Below, in pieces: positions 1 through 10,758 of a DNA stretch of 64,000 bases. The notes below the pieces were generated by a model. That model saw only the letters and a program-made list of their open reading frames with translations. It was not told the DNA's origin and ran no database searches. Position 1 is the stretch's first letter, and every line of letters starts with the position of its first letter. The DNA is from Terfezia claveryi (lineage: Eukaryota; Ascomycota; Pezizomycetes; Pezizales; Pezizaceae), in assembly GCA_015179025.1 (NCBI GenBank), contig WHUX01000006.1, positions 1 through 64,000 of the forward strand, given 5' to 3'. The position numbers were made by a program, and so were the translations under genes.

Positions 1-2413
1 GTGTATGCTACATCGACGACATTTTGATTTACTTAAGAAATCTAAAGTAATATAAGGAACAGGTGCGAAAGGTTCTCCAAAAACTCAAGGAATCTGGGTT
101 ATTTATAAAACCAGAAAAATGCGAATTCTCGGTTGAGAAAACCTCAATCTTGGGATTTATCATCTCTGAGGATGGCTTGAAAATGGACCCCGAGAAGGTT
201 AACGCAGTTCTTAATTGGGAGACCCCTCGTTCTGTTAAGGATATCTAGTGTTTTCTTGGATTTGCCAATTTTTACCGCAGGTTTATCAATAAGTATTCTG
301 CTCTTTGCCAACCTCTTTTTAACTTGCTTCGAAAAGATGTTCCTTTTGTTTGGAATTCTTCATATGAAGAGGTTTTTAAACTTCTCAAGGAAACTTTTAC
401 CTCCGCACCCATCCTCCGCCATTTTGACCCGAACTCGAGACCTTGGTCGAAACGGATGCCTCAGATTATGTCACCTCCGGAGGCCTGTCACAGAAACATC
501 CAAAAGATGGGAAATTTGTTCTGCACCCAGTTGCATTTATTTCGGAAAAAATGTCACCCGCTGAATGCAATTATGGTATTGGAGATAAGGAATTGCTAGC
601 AATCATGTTAGCTCTTGAAAAGTGGCACATCTACTTACACCAGCTCCCACGACCATTCACTATCCTCACCGACCATCACAACCTATAGAGTTTCACCTCC
701 AAAGCCTTGCTTTCATGCCGACAAGCTCGTTGGGCACAGGAAATAGCCCAATATAACTTCAAGATCGTCTTCAGACCCGGCACCCAGAACACTAAAGCTG
801 ATGCACTCACCAGGAGATCTGGAGACCTCCCTGAGGAAGGAGATTGTCGTGCTCGCCCAACACAGGCCCTAATACCCGCCGAGAAATTTTCACTTTCTGC
901 AGCCTCAAAGAAATTTTCGCTTTCTGCAGCCTCAATCGCTAATAACGAAGACATTCTTGCCGCCCTCAAGACTGACAAGCTTGCCCTCGAGATTAAGCAC
1001 GTCCTCAAAAACGACGTCAGAAAACACCCGATAATCCCTTTGGCTGATTGTCAACTCTCGGAGGGACTTATACTCATTAATGGTCTAGTTTATGTTCCTG
1101 ACTCTCCGGAAATACACCTCTGCATTCTCCGTACCTACCACGACCACCCAGCTGCAGGACACCCCGGTCAAGCTGCCACCTATGAACTAGTATCACGAGA
1201 CTACTGGTGGCCAAAAATGCGCCAGACCATAGCTCGATACCTTCGAAATTGCGATACCTGTGCCCGGATTAAACCAGCTCGCCATGCCCCTTAGGGATTG
1301 TTAAAACCACTTCAAGTTCCATTTCGGAAGTGGTCATCTGTCTCCTTGGACCTCGTTACTGGCCTTCCCGTCTCAAATGGATTCGATGCCTTATTGGTTG
1401 TAGTTGACCGATTGTCAAAAATGGCACACTATATACCTACTAACATGGATACCAATTCCAAGCAGATTGCTAAGCTTTTTTTTGATAATGTCTTTCGCCT
1501 ATACGGAATTCCCGATTCGATCATCTCAGACCGTGGCACTCAATTCGTATCCAAATTCACTCGCTCCTTGACCTCCCTTGTTGGGATTCAACAGAATGTT
1601 TCAACAGCCTTCCACCCCCAGACTGATGGACAAACGGAACGAATCAATGCTATCACAGAACAATACTTACGGGCTTATTGTAATTATCAACAAGACAACT
1701 GGTCCGAATTACTCACTATGGCCGAGTTTTCCTACAACAATACCTTATCCTCAACCCTAGGTATCACCCCCTTTCAGGCTATGTATGGCGAAAATCCTAA
1801 ATACCAGATCACCGTGAACCCCACCACCAAGTTACCTGCCCCCCATGTAATCAAAGAATACGCGGACTGCCTTGCTGAGCTGGATGCCCATCTCCGATCA
1901 GAAATGATTTGGGCACAGGCTACCTACTCTGAGCAAGCTAATAAATCTCGGATTCCGGCCCCTAAGTTCGAAATAGGGGATCAAGTGTGGTTACTTCGTC
2001 GACATGTTAAAACAACACACCCATCGACAAAACTCGACTTCAAGAAGTTAGGAAAATTCCGGATAATGCAGAAGGTCTCTTCCTATGCCTATAAACTCGA
2101 CTTCCCCGCATCTATGAAGATCCATCCTGGTTTTCATGTTTCACTTCTCGAACCTGCCTCCACGGACCCCCTTCCGAGTCAAATCCAACCACCCCCACCA
2201 CCTGTGATCATTGAGGATGAACCCGAATGGGAAGTGGACGAAATCGTCGACTCTTGTTTCCGCGGTCGCACACTAGAATATCTTGCCCGTTGGGTAGGCT
2301 ACGACAAGTTTACCTGGGAACCTGCCGATTTGTTTTCGAATGCGCCTAGTGTTATGAAAAAATTCCACACTGTATACCCCTCAAAACCACATCCTCGCAC
2401 TCTACCTAAATGA
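1..2413 (+). pseudogene. Ty3/gypsy pol, 3' part (RT end, RNase H, integrase, chromodomain), broken
   Basis: Polyprotein of a chromodomain Ty3/gypsy retrotransposon; its 5' part lies outside the window. The sequence enters inside reverse transcriptase with an intact YIDDIL catalytic motif at about 9-26, then the RT thumb ([11 protein letters not shown]). RNase H starts near 443 (ETDASDY). The integrase has an H2C2 finger (CDTC near 1252-1263), a core with D (SLDLVTGLP) and SDRG, and QTDGQTE placed 35 residues after the second Asp, giving D,D35E. A C-terminal chromodomain lies near 2205-2360 (EWEVDEIVDS...LARWVGYD). It is not functional as read: in-frame stops at about 48, 246, 686 and 1292, and a frameshift near 435-443. 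The stops sit where CAG/CAA codons are expected, so C-to-T transition is the simplest cause. Confidence 0.93.
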
Positions 2414-2825
2414 GTGGAATTTGAACTTGGTATCCTGCCTTGGATTCGCAGGAGCTCATCCTTGGAAGAGGGAGCTACTATTACGAACCCTCCCGAATCA
2501 CGATCCTGACTCCGGTATTACTGGCAACCTACACACTTGCCAATACCGACTACATGAACACCCAGACCTTGTACCGCCGATACCATCCATATCGCTGGTA
2601 ACCAATATACTTACCGGATCCTCGTCACCTGGAAGCCTAGGCTTCGCCCTTGCCCTTGCACCATGACCGGTAACCTAAAAATCATGACCTTGAGTAATAT
2701 CGCCGGCAACCCATGCACTTGCTAAAAGAATATCACGTGACTATGTTCTCGACCCTGCCTCTTCTGGCTAGCCGACATCCGACTGCATCCTGGAAGTCCT
2801 AGTCGCTCGCTTATGGGTTGATATT

Positions 2826-2857
2826 TGAGAGTCAAACCAAAACTGGCACGACTCTCA
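2826..2857 (+). repeat. GAGAGTC hairpin, copy 1
   Basis: Arms TGAGAGTC(A) and (C)GACTCTCA around a 14-nt loop; 32 nt in total. The left arm reads GTCA instead of GTCG, a CG-to-CA change that weakens the last pair. Confidence 0.75.
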
Positions 2858-2911
2858 GATTTAGGAAATACCCCGGAAACCCTCGAACCCTATTTTAACC
2901 CAAACCTTATT

Positions 2912-2943
2912 TGAGAGTCGAACCAAAACTAGCACGACTCTCA
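2912..2943 (+). repeat. GAGAGTC hairpin, copy 2
   Basis: Perfect 9-bp arms TGAGAGTCG / CGACTCTCA with a 14-nt loop beginning AACC. Same 32-nt length as the other copies, followed by the same GATT. Confidence 0.8.
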
Positions 2944-3045
2944 GATTGGGAACCACCTGCTTTTGCTCAAAACTCTTTCCTTAGCTTATCAGAAATTTCA
3001 CCTTCGCTTATGTACAATTCTTCAGGCCTTCTGTTCGTACCAGCA

Positions 3046-3222
3046 TTATCCGTTATTTGCCAGACGCCTCGTTCTCGATGATCTCACAGGATCCGTGTAT
3101 CCATGAGCTGGCTTGCGCGTTCATCTTCTGTTAGTCGGTTTGCATGCTTGTTATCCGTTATTGCCAGACGCCTCGCTCTCGACGATCTCACAGGATCCGT
3201 GTATCCATGAGCTGGCTTGCGT
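3046..3222 (+). repeat. Direct duplication of about 73 bp
   Basis: Copies at about 3046-3119 and 3151-3222, both starting TTATCCGTTATT and ending GAGCTGGCTTGCG. They differ at only a few positions, mainly C/T. They lie inside the presumed LTR upstream of its TATA box, where tandem promoter duplications are common. Confidence 0.8.
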
Positions 3223-3512
3223 GTCCTTCTTCTATTATGCTGATGATATAATTTGTCTAGACTGTTGTGTTAGCCAAAAGGGTGTTGTTCGAGATGGAGA
3301 TAGGATCTCTATAAAAGAAGCCTGTCCTTGCCGTCTGTGTTCTGTTTCTTTCCTCTCCACACAACAACTTGTCTACCTTCCTGTACCTAGTTATTATACA
3401 AATATATCTGCACTACTGTTCTTGAGTGTAGCTCAGACTACCTCACCTTCTCGACCTTGACCTCGATACCTCGCTCGACTTTGGTTTCGCCCGAAGTCCC
3501 TAGACACCTGAT

Positions 3513-3582
3513 CACACACGTAGAGCTCCATACGTGTGCGATACCTCGACACTCGCGTCCATCACCTGCGATCGCAGGTGAT
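3513..3582 (+). repeat. CACACGTA hairpin plus perfect 22-nt palindrome
   Basis: CACACGTA and TACGTGTG form an 8-bp inverted repeat at about 3515-3538. It is followed at 3561-3582 by a perfect palindrome with core CACCTGCGATCGCAGGTG. Both motifs recur in the LTRs of the gypsy element at 8425-14584, in the other order. Confidence 0.8.
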
Positions 3583-3599
3583 ACTCTGAACCAGAATAA

Positions 3600-5069
3600 G
3601 TCATTGTTTACCGCGTCGATGCGGGAATTACCTTCCAACCTCCGTCCCTAACAGAGGCAACCGTCAACACCCAATTCGAAGGAGTGGTAAAGTCTATTGT
3701 CAGCAGAAAAAATCAATGGAAATTCCTTAAAGGTATAGCAAGATTGACCAGACAATGCGGTGAGAAAGTTGGTGCCTTGGCCGCAGCACAATCCACCCTA
3801 ATCGAACAAGCAACCGAAGTAGAACTACAAGTGTGGGGAGTCTCTAGAGAAGACGCACGCGACGATCTAAGAATGGACGAACTCAATAAGTTCGGCGAAG
3901 TGTACAATGCATCAGTCAAGAGAAGACAGAATTACAATCTGTCTACCGAAAAATTCTGGGGTCCAAATTGGATGCCATTACTCTAGGATATACAACCCTC
4001 TTGGCCATCGATTGAATTTGCCAGACAATGTTCACTCGCAATGGAAGAATTGTTATTTCATAGAGGAATGGATCTAGTGCGCGACATTCTACCGCGGTTC
4101 GTTATAGAAATTGAAGACCGAAAATCAACCTCCCGCATGCAGAAAGATAAGTGGCTTATGGTAGAGGATATTAGATGGGTCTTGCAGGATCGAGACCTAC
4201 CTCCAATTCTCCCGAACGATCAGAAGAAATATCATACTGCGTATGTAGCTATTATGACATCGATAGCAGAAAAACAAAGGGCAACAAATGCCAGAGATCT
4301 TATCCAGAACGCCGAAGCTGAACAACGCCAATCCCGTATAGATGAACTTCCACAATCCGAAGATACAGTAGTGCCAACTGCAGGTAGTTCGGTGGCTACT
4401 GTGCGCCGAAGCGAGCGAATACGAAGAGCTAGTGTTACTGCAGCTCAGTCTACTATAAAGAAGGGAGTACGGTCAAAGCAAGGAGGGGAGCTAACGAAGA
4501 GAAAAAGGGCGAAGTCCCCAGAGGAGGTAACACCGGCATATACTAGAGTACGATTTGAACAGGCAGAGGTTAAAGATTGTGACCCAGAATACATCAAACT
4601 ACTAGATCAGGAGAATACCGAGGATCTTGATGATGACACAAAGACTGATATCAAAGTAGTGGAAAAGATCCGAGAACTTCTGCTATCAGCAGCCACTAAT
4701 GAAGCTGATGAGGATCAACTAATACTGACAAGTAGGATAGCAAGACGACTACGGATGCTAATGTTGGGGATCAAAATGAAGGTCGTGTTAATTGAAAGTG
4801 ACGACCCCATTCCTCCCAGGAAAACTCGGAAAGACAAGGGGATTCCACATCCAAAAATGAGAAAACAGGACCCACCACAAACACAACCTGTGACAGCAGC
4901 ATCTCCTAGTGTACAGCTGCTGTCAAAACAACCAGCTCCACCAAGTCGCCAAGATACCAAATCGCCAATCGACAAGGTCAGAGAAGCTCGTAGGAATACC
5001 GGAGTCTACACCTCTAATGAATATGAAGATAAGGAAGAAGGTGAAGGGGATGATGATGAAGAGGAGTAG
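3600..5069 (+). pseudogene. Unrecognised repeat-associated ORF, one in-frame stop
   Basis: One reading frame stays open from 3600 to 5069 except for TAG at 3984-3986, which would be CAG before a C-to-T change. No convincing ATG starts it; the frame is closed by TAA at 3597-3599. The N-terminal 230 residues look folded and mixed-helical, with many Trp (QNYNLSTEKFWGPNW, DKWLMVEDIRWVLQ). The middle is basic (RRSERIRRAS, KRKRAKSPEE) and the end is an acidic run (EEGEGDDDEEE). I do not recognise the family. Hairpins on both sides and a purine tract just after the stop suggest a retroelement gag or accessory ORF. A decayed host gene is less likely. Confidence 0.45.
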
Positions 5070-5113
5070 CAGGACCAAGATGATTGACGGGCTGTGTTGA
5101 CGAGGACGCCAAC

Positions 5114-5130
5114 TTTAAGAAGGGGGGATG
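5114..5130 (+). other. Polypurine-tract-like sequence
   Basis: TTAAGAAGGGGGGATGG stands about 45 bp after the stop of the 3600-5069 ORF. It resembles the tract CTAAAGGGGGGATAG before the 3' LTR of the complete gypsy element downstream. A T-rich region follows rather than a recognisable LTR. Confidence 0.4.
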
Positions 5131-5254
5131 GATATGGAGGAAATGGTTATTTTTTGGGTTTTTTTTGGTTTTTATTTATCTTTTATTTAGTTATTTTTTC
5201 TTTGGGTTATTTTTTTTATTGAGATTTATTTATTTTTGATTTATTTTAACATTT

Positions 5255-5286
5255 TGAGAGTCGAACAGGATTTGGTATGACTCTCA
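5255..5286 (+). repeat. GAGAGTC hairpin, copy 3
   Basis: TGAGAGTCG ... TGACTCTCA, 32 nt, loop beginning AACAGG; followed by GATT as in copies 1 and 2. Confidence 0.75.
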
Positions 5287-5459
5287 GATTACCATGCGAC
5301 TCGATTACCTTTGATTTAGTTTAGCGGAGAATTGATTTAGGGGATATATCAGGCTATATTGTTAGACTCCTGAAGACCCTAAACAACACAAATGAAGTCA
5401 TTGGCAAAAGCGAAAATCGATTGAGATTACCCTGCAAGCAAAAAGTTTTCAAGTGATTA

Positions 5460-5491
5460 TGAGAGTCGAACAGTTTTTGGTATGACTCTCG
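5460..5491 (+). repeat. GAGAGTC hairpin, copy 4
   Basis: TGAGAGTCGAAC ... GGTATGACTCTCG, 32 nt. Closest to copy 3. The last arm base is G rather than A. Confidence 0.7.
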
Positions 5492-5961
5492 GATTGATGA
5501 TAAGAGTTGCTATTTTTATCGAAAGGTGAAAGAATTAGTTCTTGTCGACTGAAGTTAAAACTGTTGAAGTGTCGGGATGATGTTGGATATCGGTAATGGA
5601 TGTCACAAGAATGATCGATTAAATAGTACGAGGGAACAGGGTAACGCGTGTGATGAGGGCCTAAGTAAGGCAGCAGATTAGTTTACATGTAAGAGTTTTT
5701 GAAGATAAAAGAGGTAGAAAATTGCGGTGATAGAGATAGGCATGCAGACATAGATACATGTACAGCAGCGCAGCAGTTAGCAGTTTATCAGCAGAGAACG
5801 TGTATTGTTCTCCATGCGTGTTTAGGCCATGCGTTGAGGACAGTATCACATGATTTGAACGAAATCACCTTCTACTATTACTCTCCTTATTTTCGTTGTT
5901 TATAGTGGCTCTCACCAACCGGTCACAAAGTACATGTTCCTCAGTTAGGAGAGAAGTGCCT
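5492..5961. other. Spacer without recognised gene
   Basis: AT-rich spacer. Short open frames on both strands show no recognisable domain. It contains the region downstream of the minus-strand gene at 5962-6516. Confidence 0.5.
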
Positions 5962-6516
5962 CTATACCATGTTTGATTCCATTATAGCATTTAGTAGGGC
6001 TGCACTAGCTCTCCCCCTTAGATTGCGCGGTATATATGAAGGTCCCATCGAGGGAGCTCCAAGCTCCTGTGCGTCTGGTAGTGGCCACCTCCGAGGCTCC
6101 ACTGCTGGTGCGTTGGGGTTCCTAGCACGATGTGCTGCGCGTGCTCTGTATATCACCTCCCACATATTTTGTCTACTATTCCTGGCCTTTTTTGCAATAT
6201 CTTCACACAGAGTCCGCACACACCTGCGTATGTCGTCCGTATCATAGTTCACTTGCCCCCGAGGGGCCATTGCAGGCTGCCCAGCAGCCCACTCACAGAA
6301 TGCCCCCCATTTATTCGATCCTGCCTCCCCAAAACCATAGCAATCCCAATTTTGTACTCCTCGATAAATCTGCCCTCTCCATAGTGTATAGAGTTGGGGA
6401 GGGATGCCTGGATCAAAAAAACCAACCCTCTCGGCAGCCCGCTTAACGGTTAGTTCAGGCTCCTCTACATCTGCACTGTCCCTATTGGCGTCAGCCCTAT
6501 TTCTTCTAGGAGGCAT
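5962..6516 (-). CDS. Uncharacterised 184-aa protein, intact member of a local two-copy family
   Basis: Single-exon ORF starting ATGCCTCCTAGAAGA. Visible features: a basic start (MPPRRNRADANR), a central block rich in aromatic residues (YTLWRGQIYRGVQNWDCYG), FCEWAAGQPAMAPRG, and an Arg/Ala helix region (DIAKKARNSRQNMWEVIYRA). There is no signal peptide or membrane segment. I do not recognise the family. A paralogue at 7152-7700 is collinear over its whole length, has the same blocks (QNWNCYG, FCEWAAGQPTMAPRR, PSYMPRNL) and no gaps, but carries four stops. Conservation of the open frame here while the copy decays suggests this is or was a real protein, probably carried by a mobile element given the surroundings. 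Confidence 0.55.
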   Translation of the reverse strand: MPPRRNRADANRDSADVEEPELTVKRAAERVGFFDPGIPPQLYTLWRGQIYRGVQNWDCYGFGEAGSNKWGAFCEWAAGQPAMAPRGQVNYDTDDIRRCVRTLCEDIAKKARNSRQNMWEVIYRARAAHRARNPNAPAVEPRRWPLPDAQELGAPSMGPSYIPRNLRGRASAALLNAIMESNMV

Positions 6517-7151
6517 TTACTTCGATGTATGTATCTCCGAACGTAGTTAGTCTGTGTACATATGGTGAAAATCTCCTAGAAAATTACTAGAATAGCTGTA
6601 GATAATTAGATCCAAGAGTAGGTATGCGGAACATGGATATCCCAGTCTTGTATGCGACCCTGAATAGCCAATATGGTAGAGAGAAAATACTTACCACATT
6701 CGGTATCTAATAAAGCAAACAAATAATAATCATTGAGATTTCCAGCATCTTCTTATAGGATCTTTAAACGTATGGTCAAACTTATAAATAAGTTAATATT
6801 GTCCTTTGTAACTAAGTATTTATGGTGCCAACTTGGCCTTACACCTAGTGGACTGGTTTACGATGTTCATGGTCTAGTCATATACTTTTCAAATCCATTG
6901 TAGGGTGAAAATACAAAGAAATAAATAGCCTAGTAGCAGCCCCCACATTATACCATTGATACTATTAAAAAAAAAAAAAATAAAAAAAAAAAAAAAAAAA
7001 ACAATAATAGAAAAATAGAAACGACAAAATATAAAAAATATCAAAATATCTGGATAAAAAAAAAAAAAATTAAATAAAAAAAAAAAAGAAAAAAAAGAAA
7101 AATCTTATCCCTTTAAAATCAAATTGAGCAAGCAAACAAAACAAGAAAAGC
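6517..7151. other. Spacer with A-rich tract
   Basis: No gene seen. At about 6963-7105 the plus strand is a long A-rich run of A-tracts broken by T, C or G. On the minus strand this lies after the stop of the downstream pseudogene copy. Confidence 0.6.
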
Positions 7152-7700
7152 CTAGTTGGGACTTCTAGCAGTGACCCTGGCCCTCTCAGCGTTCGACTCT
7201 GTAGTTGCGTTCTGGAGTGTTGTACTGCCTTACCCCTTCAGATTCCTTGGCATATAGGACGGCCCAGTGGTAGCTGCTCCCAGCACCTGAGAGCCTGGTA
7301 GGGGCCACTAGGGAGGCACTATGTTGGCGGGTCCCCCATTGTTGGTAGCTCGGTAGGCAGCTCGGGCTTGCTGTACTACACTCCATATTGCTAGGCAACT
7401 AGTCCTTGCCTTTTTTGCGACGTCGTCACAGAAGGTTCTGACATGCTTACGGATGGTATCGTTATGGTATTGGAGCTGTCTACGAGGAGCCATTGTGGGT
7501 TGCCCCGCAGCCCATTCACAGAAAGCATCCCAGTGACTGGTCCCAGCTTCCTCTAGACCGTAACAGTTCCAATTTTGCACTCCTCTGTGAATTTGTTTCC
7601 ACTACAAAGTATACAATTTGGTAGGGATTCAATTGTCATAGAAGCCGACTTTGTCAGCGGCTTTCTTAATAGTAAACTCCGCGTCACCATCTGATGCCAT
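7152..7700 (-). pseudogene. Decayed paralogue of the 5962-6516 protein
   Basis: Read from ATG at 7700 to TAG at 7152 in one frame with no indel. It matches the intact neighbour block by block: KKAADKVGFYD, QIHRGVQNWNCYG, WDAFCEWAAGQPTMAPRR, DDVAKKARTS, TGPSYMPRNLKG. Four internal nonsense codons (TGA, TAG, TAG, TAA) interrupt it. At the second, TGG AGA GGG of the intact copy corresponds to TAG TGG AAA here, mostly G-to-A. Stops without indels point to a base-substitution process rather than drift by deletion. Confidence 0.75.
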
Positions 7701-8424
7701 TGTGCTTTAATTTTCTACTGGCTTTGGTTAGTCTATAGGCAGCCATCCAGGGTCTGGCACTTACTACCGATAGGGAACTAGGGGGCTCTATGAGTATGAA
7801 GGTATTGGCGTATTGGTAGGCTACTCCCTTGTTAGTCTACAACCAGATAATCCATATCTGAGATTGGCTTACTAGAAGAGTTCAAGTGAACTTTGTGAGT
7901 AGACGTGTAATAAGAAGTACGAGGGTGGGATACAAGAGCCTCTATATATATGCTTCGCAATTGTTCACCATTACACCTAGAGTCTTATGGAAGCTACAAT
8001 CCTCCTCAGAGTGTTTGCTAGACTTCCCGAGGCAGGCAAGATTAGTCTGGTTGGTACAACACCCTCCTGTGGAGGAGGCAAGATACACTCGGTACCTACC
8101 AGAAATAGTCAAGTTTGATGTGATAGGGACCAGAAAATTCTGGGCTCGGGAGAATAATCTGTACAGCGCTAGTTTACCAATTCTTGTATTAAGCTATCAT
8201 GGGACGGACCGTCAAAGGCTTCGGAGGGCTTGAAAATTTACCGAAAACTCGTCTAAGTCTCAGTAGTCGCCAATCAGACTAAGTGGCCCTAGGAGCGGTC
8301 GGGTTCGAGACTAACTAAGTGGTCACATAGAACATCCTCAATCAGGCCTGTGCTAGCCCGTCACCATCTAGTTCGATCTACCGATGGTAGTACGGTTCAC
8401 CAGTTTGTGCTAGTGCACATGCAT
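7701..8424. other. Spacer with one dispersed terminal-repeat motif
   Basis: No gene supported; a 115-codon frame at 7886-8233 has no recognisable content. TAGTCTGGTTGGTACAACAC at 8043 belongs to the dispersed motif seen at 30679 and 49374. TGCAT at 8420-8424 is the left target duplication of the next element. Confidence 0.6.
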
Positions 8425-8938
8425 TGTAACAACCGTGTGTTCAGTTGTCATCACCTGCAATCGTAGGTGACGGGTCATTGCCATTGTTGTCTTTGTCATC
8501 ACCTGTAATCGTAGGTGATGGGTTATTGTTATCATTACCTTGCTTGGCTTCCGAGATAGGGAAGCTTATTTCCCCCATTGCCCTGGCCGGGTTATGTATA
8601 TATAGAGCCTGTCCCTCATACTGTCGTTGGATCCCCATCCAATGTCTTGTATATCCAATACAGGACCTTGCCTCTCCCAGCGCTTGTGCACCTCCTTGTG
8701 CACCCCCCCCTTGTCTCGTGAACTACTCTGCAGCACAGCTGCCTCCCTCCGACACACGCGGCAACTGCCTCCGTGTGTCTCGTGCCCCTTGCCCTCTACC
8801 TCTCTCACCCTCGCCCTTGCCCCCATCCCAGCCTTTTCCCCTAGTCACACACGTAGCGTTCCTACGTGTGTGTCACCCTAGCCTTGCCCTTGCCCCAGCG
8901 TACCCCTTGGTCGCCTTGTCCTCGGAGCCCTCATTACA
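8425..8938 (+). repeat. 5' LTR (514 bp)
   Basis: Starts TGTAACAACC, ends TTACA. It contains two mutated copies of the CACCTGCGATCGCAGGTG palindrome (about 8450-8470 and 8498-8519, with CG changed to CA or TG), a TATATATAG box near 8600, and an 11-bp hairpin ACACACGTAG/CTACGTGTGT near 8845-8872. Confidence 0.95.
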
Positions 8939-8969
8939 CTACGTTGGATCTTTCAGACCAACCAGTACG

Positions 8970-10094
8970 ATGTCCGCGAGCATTCCACTACCCACCGATA
9001 GATTCGCAGCCTGGAAGGCGACTCCGATTCCATCAGACCCGACAGAACTATCAGCATACCGAAGAACTGTGATCGAAATATTCACAGAGACTTATACCAT
9101 TGGTGAACAACAAGGAGCGGACTTTCAGAAAGCCGAAAAGCGAATCTGAGAAGCCGAAGACGAAATAACCCTCTTTCGAGAAGATGCAGCAGAGGACAGG
9201 ATAACCATCTGGAGACTGACTCGTGCCTTGGACCTGGCTGACGGTCCAAAGAACCAGAAAACACAAGACCTACCAACCCCGCCCAAGTTTAATGCGGACC
9301 GGGGCCGGTTACAAGCATAGAAGAACTCTGTGCAAATAAAACTCTCTAGGGACTCGGCGAAGTTCTCCACGGTCCACCACCAGCTCTCATACGTCTATGG
9401 CCTCCTGGAGGGTAAGGCCATAGACCAGGTACAGCTCTTCGTCAAAGCAACGGGGATTGATCTGGTAGATATCCCGGCACTAATGGCAATCTTGGACCGA
9501 GCCTTCGGGGACCCGGATCCTAAAGGAACCGCCAGCAGGGCCCTGCGAGACCTCAAGCAAAAACACAATGAACTGTCAACCTATGTTGCCGGGTTCTCCA
9601 GGCTGGCAGCAGAGCTCAATTGGAATGACGAAGCCAAGCTTGACCAGTTCAAAGATGGGCTTACTTTTGAGCTGAAAAAGGCTCTGGTCTACTGCCCACC
9701 GACCAAGACCCTGGAGGAACTTATTGAGCAAGCTAGCTGGGTGGAACAGCAGACAGCGGCACTAAGAGCCCTCCAAAAGACACTCCTGACCTCGACTCCC
9801 CGTACCCCCTTCCCGATAGCATGCACCCAACCCACACCGGTCAACAAGCCTGCATACCCCTCCCTGGTAGCGGGTGGGGCTGCCCCCATGGACCTGTCAG
9901 CAGGTAGACCTCGTCTTACCCAGGAGGAAAGGGACCGTCGCCGCACTCAGGGTTTGTGCATTGCATGCGGAAAGGGGGACCATTTCATTGCAGTGTGTCC
10001 CCTCCGAAAAAACCATTCGATGGCCGCCCACGCCATCTCCGAATCCAGGATCGAGGAGGTTGATGAGTCGGGAAAAGCCCTGTCCCTTGCCTAG
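8970..10094 (+). pseudogene. gag of the gypsy element, two in-frame stops
   Basis: Gag starts at ATG 8970 (MSASIPLPTDRF), 31 bp after the 5' LTR. One frame runs to 10094, interrupted by TGA at 9147-9149 (CGA expected) and TAG at 9318-9320 (CAG expected). The N-terminal part is helical and charged. The central retrotransposon-gag domain (LEGKAIDQVQLF ... YVAGFSRLAAELNW) spans about 9330-9760. A zinc knuckle CIACGKGDHFIAVC (CX2CX4HX4C) lies near 9958-9999. The gene is ordinary for the family apart from its stops. Confidence 0.9.
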
Positions 10095-10135
10095 TTACTG
10101 ACACTAGCAATGGACCTGCCCAGGGCCACTTATCT

Positions 10136-10546
10136 TTGTCTGCATTTTCCTTACCTGCACCTATGTCTGTTGATGAATCTCGCTTGTTTGGCGAGCATTT
10201 TGTAGTACCAATAACTATTAAATTCAATAGTAAAACAGTGGTAACATCAGCTCTCATCGATTGTGGTGCTTCGGGAATTGCATTCATTGATCAAACCTTC
10301 GTCAGTAAAAATTCCATACTAACCTCGAAGTTAAAAACCCCCGCCTACTCGACGTCATTGATGGCCGCCCCATCTCTTCTGGGCTATTACCGACCTCGCG
10401 TATCTGCCCAGTGCCATTGGAGACTATTCGGAGGACCTCCCAATGTTTGTGACCAAACTAAAATATCCAATTGTGCTTGGAATCCCCTGGCTCAGAATAC
10501 ACGATGTGTCAGTCAGCTTCGGCTCGTACACCTTGCAATTCAATAG
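10136..10546 (+). pseudogene. Retropepsin-like aspartic protease region of the gypsy element
   Basis: The open stretch contains ALIDCGASGIAFID, the aspartic-protease active-site segment with D-C-G-A in place of the usual D-S-G-A. A long pyrimidine tract and frame changes separate it from the RT. It lies in a different frame from gag, as expected for a decayed polyprotein. Confidence 0.75.
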
Positions 10547-10663
10547 CCATTATTGCAGAAAAAACTGTGGAAGTCCAAAAATCACATCATGGAGCTATGC
10601 GCATTACCACCCCCGATAATCCACCCAGCCCAGGTGGTACACCAGCCGTGCACATCAATGCTG

Positions 10664-10758
10664 CCACTCCCCGTTACCCCTGTTCCCCCTGTTCCCCCTT
10701 TTTCCCTGTTCCCCCTGTTTCCCCTGCTCCCCTGTTTCCCCTGTCCCCTCTTCCCCCT
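10664..10758 (+). repeat. CCCCCTGTT minisatellite tract
   Basis: About ten runs of 3-5 C separated mostly by TGTT or TGTTT. The complementary strand is G-rich with many G-runs. It lies inside the gypsy element between protease and RT. Confidence 0.9.

Larger units (their letters stand above)
2414..3450 (+). repeat. Post-pol noncoding region, probable decayed 3' LTR of the first gypsy element
   Basis: Directly after the chromodomain stop there is a purine-rich GGAAGAGGGAG at about 2463-2473, followed by CTATTACGAACC. Many fungal gypsy LTRs begin TGTTACGA after such a tract, so this may be an LTR start with TG changed to TA. The stretch holds two 32-nt GAGAGTCG hairpins, a direct duplication of about 73 bp (3046-3119 and 3151-3222), and a TATAAAAG box at about 3310. 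No matching second LTR is in the window, so the LTR call and its 3' end are inference. Confidence 0.4.

Noticed and set aside
8445..8969. Extension of the gag frame into the 5' LTR, and the similar frame at 14092-14490
   Set aside because: LTR sequence with palindromes and a TATA box; the frame is open by chance in both LTR copies, and gag starts at ATG 8970.
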